From Rhodosalinus sp041365695 (GTDB taxonomy: Bacteria; Pseudomonadota; Alphaproteobacteria; Rhodobacterales; Rhodobacteraceae): 64,000 bases of DNA. The notes beneath the pieces are model-generated. The model made no database searches and was not told the DNA's origin. It saw only the letters and a list, made by a program, of their open reading frames with translations. Every line of letters begins with the position of its first letter. The first letter of the stretch is position 1. The position numbers and the translations under genes were made by a program. The DNA lies in NCBI RefSeq assembly GCF_041365695.1, contig NZ_JBGFSJ010000005.1:124001-188000 (forward strand), read 5' to 3'. Shown piece after piece: positions 43,086 to 51,594 of the stretch.

Positions 43086-44302
43086 CCGGCGCGGCGGCCG
43101 CGCATCTCCAGCGAGACCGCGCCCTCGAGCCCGGTGGAACCGTAGAGCCAATCCACCGTGTCGTACCAGTCTTCCGGGCTCTTGGCACGCATGATCGCGT
43201 TCCTCAGCTCCGCATGGGCCCCCGCCGGGTGGTAGACATGCTCGCCCACCGCGCGCGACTGGAGCTGCACCCGCGCGGTGCGCAGCGCGCGGCGCGCGTT
43301 GTAGGCCGGAAGCGCCGCCGCGACATCGCCGCCGACCGCCTCCATCTCGTGGGCGAGCGCCACCGCGTCCTCCATCGCCATGCACGCGCCCTGCGCCATG
43401 TATTGCAGCATGGGGTGCGCCGAATCGCCCAGAAGCGCTACGCGCCCGTCCACCCAGTTCGCCACCGGCTCCCGGTCGCAAAGCACCCAGAGCTTCCAGT
43501 CCTGTCCCTTTTCGATGATCTGCCGCGCCATCGGCGCGACATGCTCGAAGCCGCGGCGCACCTCGTCGTGCGAGACCGGCTTGCCCGCCGCCGGCTCGGC
43601 CGCATGGTTGTGATAGGTCACGACCAGGTTGAAGAGCTTCCAGCCCGAGAGCGGGTAGTGCACGATATGGCACTTCGGACCGGCCCAGAGCGTCGCGGCG
43701 TTCCAGCGCAGCTCCTCCGGCATCTCCTCGACCGGGATCACGCTCCGGTAGGTGGTGTGGCCGGAAACGCGTGGCGCGCCGTCCCCCGCGAGTTGCGCGC
43801 GTATGGGCGACCAGAGACCGTCGGCGCCGATAAGCGCGCGGCCCGTCACGCGCTCACCGGACTCGAGGATCGCGGTCGCGGTCTCGCCGTCCTGCGCGTA
43901 GCTCGCGACGGCAGACGAGGTCCGCAGCTCCACGAGCGGGTGCGCCTCGCACGCCTTGAGGAAGACGCCGTGCAATTCGCCCCGGTGCACCACGGCGTAG
44001 GGGTTACCCATCCGCGCGCGGAACGCCTCTCCGAGCGGGATGCGGCAGATTTCCTCCGCCGTCAGCGCGTCCATCAGGCGAAGGCTGTCCACGTAGACCG
44101 CCATCTTGCGCGCCGTCTCTCCGACGCCGAGATAATCGAAGGCATGGAAGGCGTTCGGGCCGAGCTGGATGCCCGCGCCGATCTCGCCGAGCTGGCGCGC
44201 CTTCTCCAGCACCAACACGGGGATTCCCGCACGGGCGAGGCCGATGGCGGCCGCGAGGCCACCGATACCGCCTCCGGCGATCAGGACGGGCCGTTGGGTC
44301 AC
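43082..44302 (-). CDS. FAD-dependent aromatic hydroxylase, probably 3-hydroxybenzoate 6-monooxygenase
   Basis: Class A flavoprotein monooxygenase, 406 residues. N-terminal FAD motif IAGGGIGGLAAAIGLARAG, DG motif LIGADGLWSPIRAQL (about 157-171) and the second FAD motif GRVALLGDSAHPMLQYMAQGACMAME (about 285-310). Overall pattern is like 3-hydroxybenzoate 6-hydroxylases and salicylate hydroxylases. The neighbouring fumarylpyruvate hydrolase-like gene favours the gentisate route. The ring-cleavage dioxygenase and isomerase are not in the window. Confidence 0.82.
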   Translation of the reverse strand: MTQRPVLIAGGGIGGLAAAIGLARAGIPVLVLEKARQLGEIGAGIQLGPNAFHAFDYLGVGETARKMAVYVDSLRLMDALTAEEICRIPLGEAFRARMGNPYAVVHRGELHGVFLKACEAHPLVELRTSSAVASYAQDGETATAILESGERVTGRALIGADGLWSPIRAQLAGDGAPRVSGHTTYRSVIPVEEMPEELRWNAATLWAGPKCHIVHYPLSGWKLFNLVVTYHNHAAEPAAGKPVSHDEVRRGFEHVAPMARQIIEKGQDWKLWVLCDREPVANWVDGRVALLGDSAHPMLQYMAQGACMAMEDAVALAHEMEAVGGDVAAALPAYNARRALRTARVQLQSRAVGEHVYHPAGAHAELRNAIMRAKSPEDWYDTVDWLYGSTGLEGAVSLEMRGRRAG

Positions 44303-44306
44303 GGGG

Positions 44307-45005
44307 CTACTCCGCCGGACCGATGGCGAGCGAGATGGGCGCGAGCCCGTCCACCCCGCCCTCGATCCGGTCCCCCGGCTCCACCGGGCCGACCCCCGCG
44401 GGCGTGCCCGTCATGATCAGGTCGCCCGGACGCAGGTGATAGAACTTCGAGAGGTCCGCGACGATCTCGGGCACCGAATGGATCAGGTCGGAGAGACGGG
44501 CGTCCTGCCTGATCTCGCCGTTGACGGAAAGATGGATGCGCTGCGGGCCGATCTCGCCCAGTTCGGCGGCCCGGGTCATCGGCGCGAAGACAGCGGAGCC
44601 CTCGACATCCTTGCCGAGATCCCAGGGCCGCTGCTTCTCGCGGGCCTTGAGCTGCAGGTCGCGCCGCGTCATGTCGAGGGCGCAGCCATAGGCGTAGATC
44701 GCGTCCGGCGCGTCGGCCGCGCTCACCCGGAAGGCCGGCGCGCCGATGGCCAGCGCCAGTTCCATCTCGTAATGCAGGTTTTCCGTACCCGGCGGGTAGG
44801 GCAGCGTCGCGCCCGAGGCGAGGAAGGCCGAGGGCGACTTGGTGAAGTAGAAGGGCGCCTCGCGGTCGGCCTCCACCCCCATCTCGGCGGCGTGGGCGGC
44901 GTAGTTGCGCCCCACGCAGAAGATGCGCCCCACCGGATAGAGCGCCGCCTCGCCCGCAACGGGAACACCCGGCGTGGCCGGCGGTTCGAACAGGAAATCG
45001 GTCAT
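44307..45005 (-). CDS. Fumarylacetoacetate hydrolase family protein, probably fumarylpyruvate hydrolase
   Basis: 232 residues. FAH fold with metal ligands in NLHYEMELALAIG (E-x-E) and the conserved IFCVGRNYAAHAAEMG N-terminus, CALDMTRRDLQ and GDLIMTGTPAGVGPV near the C-terminus. Short single-domain members next to 3-hydroxybenzoate 6-hydroxylase act on fumarylpyruvate, the last step of gentisate breakdown. Transcribed with the monooxygenase (4-base gap), divergent from the MarR gene. Confidence 0.82.
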   Translation of the reverse strand: MTDFLFEPPATPGVPVAGEAALYPVGRIFCVGRNYAAHAAEMGVEADREAPFYFTKSPSAFLASGATLPYPPGTENLHYEMELALAIGAPAFRVSAADAPDAIYAYGCALDMTRRDLQLKAREKQRPWDLGKDVEGSAVFAPMTRAAELGEIGPQRIHLSVNGEIRQDARLSDLIHSVPEIVADLSKFYHLRPGDLIMTGTPAGVGPVEPGDRIEGGVDGLAPISLAIGPAE

Positions 45006-45054
45006 GCAGTCCTCCCTTGCCGGCGGTGCCGGCTCTCATACGACCTGTACGAAT

Positions 45055-45070
45055 GATAAGTATACTTGTC
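45055..45070. promoter_or_regulatory. Palindromic operator between marR-type gene and aromatic genes
   Basis: GATAAGTATACTTGTC, a 16-base palindrome with one mismatch and a perfect AAGTATACTT core. It lies in the 95-base divergent gap, 50 bases upstream of the hydrolase gene and 31 bases upstream of the regulator gene. MarR proteins bind such sites; the aromatic substrate or product would be the natural effector. Confidence 0.65.
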
Positions 45071-45100
45071 AATTATCGGGCACGCGCCTACCCTTCCGGG

Positions 45101-45580
45101 ATGCTGGACCTTCACGAGATGCCGGGCCACCTGATCCGGCGGCTGCACCAGATCTCGGTTTCGGTCTTCGCCGGCGCGATGCGGCGGGCGGGCCATGACC
45201 TGACCCCGGTGCAGTTCGCCGCGCTCTCCGCGCTCGCCCGGAACCCGGGCGTGGACCAGGCGACGCTCGCGGGCCTCATCGCCTACGACCGCGTGACGAT
45301 TGGCGGCGTGGTGGACAGGCTGGAAGCCAAGGGGCTCGTCGAACGGGATGTCAGCGCCCGCGACCGGCGCGCCCGGGTGCTGCGGCCGACACGGGCCGGC
45401 GAGGCGCTGCTCGCCGAGGCCGATCCCGTCGTGCGTGCCCTTCAGGACGAGATCCTGTCAGGGCTCGACCCGGCCGAACGCACCGAACTGATACGCCTGC
45501 TCCGCAAGGCGGCAGAGGCCGGCAACGCGCGCAGCCGGGCCCCGCTGCAGGACGCGGACAGGCGTGTCGGAAAAGGGTGA
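45101..45580 (+). CDS. MarR-family transcriptional regulator
   Basis: 159 residues. Winged-helix core with LTPVQFAALSALARNPGVDQATLAGLI, recognition helix region DRVTIGGVVDRLEAKGLV and wing VSARDRRARVLRPT. The ATG at 45101 is chosen because an upstream in-frame ATG would place the operator palindrome inside the gene. Probably represses the divergent hydroxylase and hydrolase genes. Confidence 0.88.
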   Translation: MLDLHEMPGHLIRRLHQISVSVFAGAMRRAGHDLTPVQFAALSALARNPGVDQATLAGLIAYDRVTIGGVVDRLEAKGLVERDVSARDRRARVLRPTRAGEALLAEADPVVRALQDEILSGLDPAERTELIRLLRKAAEAGNARSRAPLQDADRRVGKG

Positions 45581-45724
45581 CCCGCGGCGCCCGGGCCGAC
45601 GGAGAGGCCGAAATGGAGGCTTCAGGCCCGCGGGGGCAAGGCGTGCCCGGCTTCGGACTGAACGCCCGAAGGCAGCGCTTGCCGGCTTGCCGTGGTTATG
45701 GCCGCTCCGCGGCCTTGCCTTGCC

Positions 45725-47659
45725 CTAACGCACGGCAGGGAACGGCACGACGCCCGGCGCGACCGCCTCGCCGCGGCCAAGCGCATCGCGCACGGCGGAG
45801 GCGATGTCCGCCGCGCTCATTCCGGCCGCCGCATACATGTCTTCGGGCCTGGCCTGGTCGATGTAGCGGTCGGGCAGGCCGACGTTGCGGATCGCGAGAC
45901 CACGGTCGAACGCGCCATGCCGGGCGAGCGCGTGCATGACGAACGCCCCGAAACCGCCCATCGCACCCTCCTCCAGCGTGATCAGCGCGCCGTGGTTCCG
46001 CGCAAGTCGCAACAGCAGCGCCTCGTCCAGCGGCTTGGCGAAGCGGGCGTCGGCGACGGTGACGGAGATGCCGTCGCGATCCAGCACCTCGGCCGCGCGG
46101 AGTGCCTCGGAAAGATGCGCGCCGTAGGAGAAGATCGCCGCGTCAGTCCCCTCGCGGAGAACGCGGCCGCGCCCGATCTCGAGGGGTTGGCCCGCCTCGG
46201 GCATCGCGACCCCGACGCCCGCGCCGCGCGGGTAGCGGAAAGCGATGGGCCCCTCGTCGAACGCCGCCGCGGTGGCCACCATGTGGACGAGCTCGGCCTC
46301 GTCCGCGGCGGCCATCAGCGTCATGCCCGGCAACGCGCCGAGATAGCCGATATCGAAGGCTCCTGCATGGGTCGCGCCGTCGGCGCCCACAAGCCCCGCC
46401 CGGTCGATGGCGAAGCGCACGGGCAGCCCCTGAAGCGCCACGTCATGCACCACCTGGTCGTAGCCGCGCTGAAGGAAGGTGGAGTAGATCGCGCAGAACG
46501 GGCGCAGCCCGCTCGCCGCCATGCCCGCCGCGAAGGTCACGGCGTGCTGCTCTGCGATGCCGACGTCGAAGACGCGGCCCGGGAAACGCTTCGCCATGCG
46601 GTCCACGCCGGTGCCGCCCGGCATGGCCGCCGTCACCGCGACGATCTTCGGATCGCGCGCCGCCGCCTGGGTCAGCGCGTCGCCGAAGACACCAGTATAG
46701 GACGGCGCGGCGGGCGTCGATTTCGCCTGCGTGCCGGTCGCCACGTCGAACTTCGCCACCCCGTGATACTTGTCGGCGGCGCTTTCGGCGGGGGCGTAGC
46801 CCTTGCCCTTCACCGTGCAGCAATGGATCAGGACCGGCCCGGTGGCCCGTGCCCGCGCCGCGCGCAGGACGGGCAGGAGCTGGCTCATGTCGTGGCCGTC
46901 GATCGGGCCCACATACTCGAAGCCGAGCTCCTCGAAGAGCGTACCCTGCCCGGTCACGCCGGTGACGAGCTGGCGGGCGCGGCGCGCGCCCTCCCGCATG
47001 GGCTCGGGCAGCGCGGCCTCGAACCCCTCGGCGAGCGAGCGCATCCGCGCCAGCGGCTCGTTGGCGTAAAGCCGCGACAGATAGCGCGACATCGCGCCGA
47101 CGGGCGGCGCGATCGACATCTCGTTGTCGTTGAGGATCACGAAAAGGCGCCGCCCCTCGTGGCCCGCGTTGTTGAGCGCCTCGTAGGCCATGCCCGCGCT
47201 GATCGCGCCGTCGCCGATCACGGCGATCGCATCGCCCGTGGGCTGACCCATGTCGCGCCCCACGGCGAAGCCGAGCGCGGCGGAAATCGAGGTGGAGGAA
47301 TGCGCGGCGCCGAAGGGATCGTGCTCGCTTTCGGCGCGCTTGGTGAAGCCCGAAAGCCCGTCCTTCTGGCGAAGCGTCCGGATGCGGTCGCGCCGCCCGG
47401 TCAGGATCTTGTGCGGATAGCACTGGTGGCCGACGTCCCAGACGAGCTTGTCCATCGGCGTGTTGAAGACGGCATGGATCGCCACGGTGAGTTCGACGAC
47501 CCCGAGGGAGGAGCCCAGATGCCCGCCCGTCTCGGAGACGGCGGAGATCACCTCGTCGCGCAGCTCGTCGGCCAGCGCGGCGAGGTCCCGGTCCGGGAGG
47601 TGGCGCAGGTCCGCGGGCCCGGCGACACGGTCGAGAAGGGGGGTCTGGGGCAACGTCAT
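45725..47659 (-). CDS. dxs: 1-deoxy-D-xylulose-5-phosphate synthase
   Basis: Thiamine-diphosphate enzyme starting the MEP isoprenoid pathway. ThDP motif GDGAISAGMAYEALNNAG (about 148-165), the HSSTSISAALG block, GIAEQHAVTFAAG and YSTFLQRGYDQ. The ATG at 47659 behind GGAGGACACG gives 644 residues; a further in-frame ATG 15 bases upstream has no ribosome site. It follows pufC, as in Rhodobacter, linking isoprenoid supply to pigment genes. Confidence 0.95.
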   Translation of the reverse strand: MTLPQTPLLDRVAGPADLRHLPDRDLAALADELRDEVISAVSETGGHLGSSLGVVELTVAIHAVFNTPMDKLVWDVGHQCYPHKILTGRRDRIRTLRQKDGLSGFTKRAESEHDPFGAAHSSTSISAALGFAVGRDMGQPTGDAIAVIGDGAISAGMAYEALNNAGHEGRRLFVILNDNEMSIAPPVGAMSRYLSRLYANEPLARMRSLAEGFEAALPEPMREGARRARQLVTGVTGQGTLFEELGFEYVGPIDGHDMSQLLPVLRAARARATGPVLIHCCTVKGKGYAPAESAADKYHGVAKFDVATGTQAKSTPAAPSYTGVFGDALTQAAARDPKIVAVTAAMPGGTGVDRMAKRFPGRVFDVGIAEQHAVTFAAGMAASGLRPFCAIYSTFLQRGYDQVVHDVALQGLPVRFAIDRAGLVGADGATHAGAFDIGYLGALPGMTLMAAADEAELVHMVATAAAFDEGPIAFRYPRGAGVGVAMPEAGQPLEIGRGRVLREGTDAAIFSYGAHLSEALRAAEVLDRDGISVTVADARFAKPLDEALLLRLARNHGALITLEEGAMGGFGAFVMHALARHGAFDRGLAIRNVGLPDRYIDQARPEDMYAAAGMSAADIASAVRDALGRGEAVAPGVVPFPAVR

Positions 47660-47732
47660 CGTGTCCTCCGTCATGTACCGACCCGGGGGTCGGCGCCGCG
47701 CCCGAAGTGCAAGCAGCTGGCGCGGCGCCGGT

Positions 47733-47751
47733 TTCCTGTCGCCAACAGGAA
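47733..47751. terminator. Hairpin between pufC and dxs
   Basis: TTCCTGT and ACAGGAA pair perfectly around a 5-base loop in the 189-base gap between pufC and dxs. No T-run follows. Could help end or process puf mRNA; weak evidence. Confidence 0.35.
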
Positions 47752-47820
47752 GGGAACCGGGGCCTGGGCCCCGACGCCCGGACCACCCCTCCCAGGGCCG
47801 GCCCGAACGCGGCGTGGGGC

Positions 47821-47841
47821 GGGGCGGCGCGACGCCGCCCC
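47821..47841. terminator. GC hairpin just after pufC, probable puf mRNA 3' structure
   Basis: GGGGCGGCG-cga-CGCCGCCCC, a perfect 9-bp GC stem with a 3-base loop, placed seven bases past the pufC stop. It is strong enough to terminate or to protect the puf mRNA 3' end. There is no poly-U tail. Confidence 0.6.
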
Positions 47842-47848
47842 CGTGCCC

Positions 47849-48967
47849 CTATTCGGTCAGCGCCGCCTGATCCGCGGGCGTGTCGTAGACCGGCTCCCCG
47901 CTCGTCGTGGCGAGCTCGGGCCAGTCGGCGATGACGTTGGTGCCCTGCAGCGGCTGCTGGTAGCCCTGGTGGCAGGTCTTGCAGGCGGCCTTGGGCGCGT
48001 CGCCGTGCACCGGGCCCAACCGCTCGGGCGGATAGAGCCCCTCGATCGGGATCAGGTACTCGTTGTTGAGTTCGAGCACCATCTGGATGCCCAGATTGGC
48101 GGTGGCCCATTGCGGCGTGATCTGGCCGGACGACGCGTAGAAGGCCCGGCTGTTGTGGCAGAACAGGCAGTTCACGCCGAGCGAGTTGCTGACGTAGTTC
48201 ATCAGCGAGTAGGTCCGCTCGGTGTGCTGGATCAGCGGGTCGTTGGCGATGTCGTTCTCCACACGGCTTTCCAGATCGTGCACCGCGATCACCCCGTAGT
48301 TCACCAGGTACTCCTCGAGCGCGTCGGAGGGCAGCGAGGTGTACTGGCTGAGGGGGGTCACCCTGTTCTGGACGGCCGACCAGCCTTCCATGGTCTCCAC
48401 CGTGGGCGTGGCGCGGAACCATATGTTGTTCGGCACCGGCTGCCCGCGATGGCAGGTGTAGCAGGTCACGCCCACCTCCTTGTTCGCGTTGACGTGCCCG
48501 GCCCAGTTCTCGTTGATGTTCTGGGTCATGCCGATCATCACGTGGCCCACCGCGGTCTGGTAGGATCCCGCATCCTCGAAAAGATCCGGAATCCCGGTCC
48601 AGGCGCGCATCGCCGTGAGCAGACGGTCGTAGTTCTCGACCGTCAGGTTCTCCAGGCCCGGGGGCACGTTGTCCCGCGCGTCGCCGGCGGTCTCCTCGCC
48701 GCCCTGGGGCGGGATCGGCGCGGAGGTGGTCTCGAGAAAGCCGGCGATGGTCGGGTCCGGCGTCGCGAGATCGCTCTCGAACTCCGGCACCGACATCCCC
48801 GTGCCGCGCGGACCCGTCTGCAGGCTGTCGGTCGCGTAGGGCTGGCCCCAGCTGACGAGCAGGGCGGCGACGAAGACGGCCCCCCCGACCACGCCAACGC
48901 CGATGGCGGGGCCGTAGATGTTCGTGGGGTTCTCACGATTCCACTTGTTGAACCATTGGGGGAGCAT
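47849..48967 (-). CDS. pufC: Reaction-centre cytochrome c subunit PufC, triheme form
   Basis: Membrane-anchored periplasmic cytochrome that re-reduces the photo-oxidised special pair. Uncleaved N-terminal helix (about 20-41, with VFVAALLVSW). Only three CXXCH sites are present: CYTCH (169-173), CLFCH (267-271) and CKTCH (329-333). The first site of the usual tetraheme subunit would fall near 121-135, where the sequence reads AWTGIPDLFEDAG without cysteine. These six are the only cysteines in the 372 residues. The gene starts one base after the pufM stop. Confidence 0.95.
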   Translation of the reverse strand: MLPQWFNKWNRENPTNIYGPAIGVGVVGGAVFVAALLVSWGQPYATDSLQTGPRGTGMSVPEFESDLATPDPTIAGFLETTSAPIPPQGGEETAGDARDNVPPGLENLTVENYDRLLTAMRAWTGIPDLFEDAGSYQTAVGHVMIGMTQNINENWAGHVNANKEVGVTCYTCHRGQPVPNNIWFRATPTVETMEGWSAVQNRVTPLSQYTSLPSDALEEYLVNYGVIAVHDLESRVENDIANDPLIQHTERTYSLMNYVSNSLGVNCLFCHNSRAFYASSGQITPQWATANLGIQMVLELNNEYLIPIEGLYPPERLGPVHGDAPKAACKTCHQGYQQPLQGTNVIADWPELATTSGEPVYDTPADQAALTE

Positions 48968-48968
48968 C

Positions 48969-49955
48969 TCAGTTCTCCTGTCCGATGAAGGCCTCGTAGG
49001 AACCATAGGCCTCGTAGCCGTAGGAGCCATCGTATGCCGGTGCGAAGTTGTGCTCCTGGGCCCAGATGAACCAGTTGTCCACGACCGTTCCGGTAAGCAG
49101 GATCCCGATGCCGCCGGTGATCGGCGTCAGCACCGCGAACCACCACGCCCAGCGGTGGATACCCTCCATCGTGGCGTTGAAGCCCATGGTCCAGCGCCAG
49201 AACAGCGCCGCCCGCTCGGAGGCCGTGCCACGGTCGTAGATCTGCTCCAGCTCCCGGTCGCCGCCGAAGCGGGACACCGCGAGGATCGTGCCGCCGTGCA
49301 TCGCGAACAAGAGCACGGAGCCATAGAGGAACACGATCGAGAGGCAGTGGAACGGGTTGTAGTAGAGGTTGCCGTAGCGGATCGAGAAGGCTGTCGTCCA
49401 GTCGAGGTGCGGGAAGATGCCGTAGGGCACCATCTCGGACCAGGAGCCCATCAGCACCGGACGGAAGAGGCCCAGCACCAGGAAGAGCCAGATCGCCGCG
49501 CCGAACGCCCAGAAGACGTGCTTGCCCATCTTGTGTTCCTGCGCCAGCTGGTAGGAGCGCAGCCACCAGGCCAGCACCGAGACCAGAAGGAAGAACGAGG
49601 CGATCATGAACCACCCGCCGTCGTTGAGCGGCGGCATCGACAGGCCGTATTCCGGCCCCGGCGGCTCGAGCGCAAGCCAGAAGAGCTGGCGGATGAACTC
49701 GGGGATCGACCAGCCCACCTGGGCGAGCATGTTGAACCCGATGATGTTGAGCCACAGCGTCCCGGTGACGAGGCTGATGACCCCGGCATAGCCCAGATAG
49801 ATCGGTCCGAGCTGCGCGTTGCCGATCCAGCCCAGCAGGTTCGAGAAGCCTGCGCCGCCGGTACGCTCTTGGGCCATCAGGCCGCTGTCGTCCATTCCCA
49901 TTTCGGCGGGTCCGCGGACCTGCACCTGCGTGAATATGTTCTGATACTCCGGCAT
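48969..49955 (-). CDS. pufM: Photosynthetic reaction centre M subunit
   Basis: 328-residue, five-helix M subunit carrying half the special pair and QA. NLYYNPFHCLSIVFLYGSVLLF includes the special-pair histidine (helix D). WRWTMGFNATMEGIHRWAWWFA holds an iron-ligand histidine and the QA pocket (helix E). It starts three bases after pufL. Confidence 0.98.
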   Translation of the reverse strand: MPEYQNIFTQVQVRGPAEMGMDDSGLMAQERTGGAGFSNLLGWIGNAQLGPIYLGYAGVISLVTGTLWLNIIGFNMLAQVGWSIPEFIRQLFWLALEPPGPEYGLSMPPLNDGGWFMIASFFLLVSVLAWWLRSYQLAQEHKMGKHVFWAFGAAIWLFLVLGLFRPVLMGSWSEMVPYGIFPHLDWTTAFSIRYGNLYYNPFHCLSIVFLYGSVLLFAMHGGTILAVSRFGGDRELEQIYDRGTASERAALFWRWTMGFNATMEGIHRWAWWFAVLTPITGGIGILLTGTVVDNWFIWAQEHNFAPAYDGSYGYEAYGSYEAFIGQEN

Positions 49956-49958
49956 GTC

Positions 49959-50798
49959 TTACATCCCCACCTGAGAGGGCCAGATCGGGAGCTCGAGCCA
50001 CCAGTTCCACCATTCGGGCCAGCCCTTGGTCCAGACCGGACCCGAGATGATGATGCAGATGGCCGACCAGAAGCCGGCGTTGAGCGCCAGCAGCAGGCCC
50101 AGGCGATGGATGCCCAGCGTGCCCACCGAGTAGCCGATGAAATCGCGGAAGAAGGTGTCCTCGTGGTCCGGCGTCTTGGCCTCCTCGTCCTTCTCGGGGT
50201 TGGCCGCCGACAGGATCAGGCCGCCATGAAGGGCGAGCGCCAGGGTGGTGGTGAAGAAGAACGTCACCGCCAGCATGTGCGCCGGGTTGTAGTGGAAGTG
50301 CAGGTAGGCGTAGCCCGTGTTCGACACCCAGTCGAGGTGGCTGAAGATGCCGTAGGGAAATCCGTGCCCCCAGGCGCCCATCAGCACCGGGCGGAACACC
50401 ACCAGCGTGACGTAGGCGAAGATCGCGAAGCCGAAGGCGACGGGCACGTGATAGCCGATGCCGAGCTTGCGGCAGATCTCCACCTCCCGGAGCGCCCAGC
50501 TCACGAAGGCGCCGATGGCGCAGATCGTGATGATCTGCCACAGCCCGCCCTCCATGAGCGGCGCCATGCCGAGCCCGTAGCTGAGATCGGGCGGCGCGAT
50601 GTTGATGAGCCAGGGATTGAAGGTTCCCTGCTCTGCCGCGCCCCAGAAGATGAGGATCGTCCCCAGCGCGGCGAAGAAGGCGGTCGTGACCCCGAAGAAG
50701 CCTACATAGAAGGGGCCGACCCAGAAATCGAACAGGTCGCCGCCGATCAGCGTCCCTCCGCGGACGCGGTACTTTCTCTCGAAACTGAGCAAAGCCAT
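49959..50798 (-). CDS. pufL: Photosynthetic reaction centre L subunit
   Basis: 279-residue L subunit. N-terminal ALLSFERKYRVRGGTLIGGDLFDFWVGPFYVG, helix D YLHFHYNPAHMLAVTFFFTTTLALALHGG with the special-pair histidine and an iron ligand, and helix E FFRDFIGYSVGTLGIHRLGLLLAL with the QB-site histidine. Preceded by the pufA-pufL intercistronic hairpin. Confidence 0.98.
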   Translation of the reverse strand: MALLSFERKYRVRGGTLIGGDLFDFWVGPFYVGFFGVTTAFFAALGTILIFWGAAEQGTFNPWLINIAPPDLSYGLGMAPLMEGGLWQIITICAIGAFVSWALREVEICRKLGIGYHVPVAFGFAIFAYVTLVVFRPVLMGAWGHGFPYGIFSHLDWVSNTGYAYLHFHYNPAHMLAVTFFFTTTLALALHGGLILSAANPEKDEEAKTPDHEDTFFRDFIGYSVGTLGIHRLGLLLALNAGFWSAICIIISGPVWTKGWPEWWNWWLELPIWPSQVGM

Positions 50799-50864
50799 TA
50801 TCTTTCTCCGCGTTTGGCGGCTGGCCGGTGCGACCGAAAGCCGTCAGTGTTGCCGTGTCGGATT

Positions 50865-50892
50865 GCTGCGGGCGACCCGGGCCGCCCGCAGC
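50865..50892 (-). terminator. pufA-pufL intercistronic hairpin
   Basis: GCTGCGGGCG and CGCCCGCAGC form a perfect 10-bp stem with an 8-base loop between the LH1 genes and pufL. In Rhodobacter a hairpin here protects the 3' end of the short pufBA transcript, so antenna polypeptides outnumber reaction centres. Sequence is direct; function follows from the known puf system. Confidence 0.85.
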
Positions 50893-50910
50893 CATTTCGG
50901 TGTGCCGTGG

Positions 50911-51072
50911 TCACCGTTCGTATTTCGCCGCAGCGATCTCGAACCAGTTGAAGCCATCGGTGCTGAGCAGCACGAGATGGATCATCACCGCGAGCAGGAA
51001 GAGGAACACGCCCTGGGCCACGAACACGCGGCGAGGGTCGAAGATCAGCCAGATCTTGTAGAACTTTGCCAT
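50911..51072 (-). CDS. pufA: LH1 antenna alpha subunit
   Basis: 53 residues. MAKFYKIWLIFDPRRVFVAQ N-terminus, membrane helix with the bacteriochlorophyll-ligating histidine in AVMIHLVLLS, then TDGFNWFE. Typical LH1 alpha. Starts 15 bases after pufB behind GGAGGAAAAC. Codon-level reading is unbroken from ATG to TGA. Confidence 0.96.
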   Translation of the reverse strand: MAKFYKIWLIFDPRRVFVAQGVFLFLLAVMIHLVLLSTDGFNWFEIAAAKYER

Positions 51073-51087
51073 CTTGTTTTCCTCCGA

Positions 51088-51237
51088 TCAGAACCAGGGG
51101 AACCAGATGAAGGTCGCGATGTGCGCGACCACTGCAACGGCCACGAACAGCCAAAGGCCGCTCATGTAGACCGAGTGCAGTTCCTGGGCCTGTTCGTCTG
51201 TGAGACCTGTGAAGGACAGGTCGGTATTATCAGCCAT
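51088..51237 (-). CDS. pufB: LH1 antenna beta subunit
   Basis: 49 residues. N-terminal MADNTDLSFTGLTDEQAQEL followed by HSVYMSGLWLFV, the ligand histidine in VVAHIATFIW and the C-terminal FPWF. Standard LH1 beta. CCGGAGGAAAG ribosome site just upstream. No LH2 (puc) genes are seen in the window. Confidence 0.96.
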   Translation of the reverse strand: MADNTDLSFTGLTDEQAQELHSVYMSGLWLFVAVAVVAHIATFIWFPWF

Positions 51238-51365
51238 GAACTTTCCTCCGGAACGTTAGACTGACGCCGCGATCCCCGCGGCCGGGTCCTTTGGAGCAGG
51301 ATGCCCCGCCGGGTTCTGTCCGCCCCGAAGGCGGGCAGGGCTTTCTCCCGGTCCGAGCGTCACGC

Positions 51366-51590
51366 TCAGGCCGAGAAGATCACTGGCGTGATCCGGTCCG
51401 CCTCGGCCCAGGCCCGGGCGAGCGGCCCGTGCATGTTGAGCGAGCGTTGACCGATCACGTCGCGCACCCACGCGGCGGAGGCGAAGGGGATCGCCGCCGT
51501 GAAGATGAGTGCGAAATAGAACTGGAATTCGGCCCCGCGGCGCCGTCCGCAGCGGGTCCGGGTCGGGGGGTTAGAGGTCATGTCTGTCAT
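51366..51590 (-). CDS. pufQ: PufQ, puf operon protein affecting bacteriochlorophyll supply
   Basis: 74 residues, one hydrophobic helix (EFQFYFALIFTAAIPFASAAW), and a C-terminus GPLARAWAEADRITPVIFSA that closely follows the known PufQ ending. PufQ promotes bacteriochlorophyll delivery for LH1/reaction-centre assembly. The ATG at 51590 has AGGAGGG eight bases upstream, inside the end of bchZ; a second ATG three codons on is possible. The 128-base gap to pufB contains short GC hairpins only. Confidence 0.9.
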   Translation of the reverse strand: MTDMTSNPPTRTRCGRRRGAEFQFYFALIFTAAIPFASAAWVRDVIGQRSLNMHGPLARAWAEADRITPVIFSA

Positions 51591-51594
51591 TTTG

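Noticed and set aside
48570..48600. A hidden first heme motif in PufC
   Set aside because: All frames near residues 121-135 were read; no CXXCH appears and the surrounding frame is conserved, so a local frame error is unlikely.
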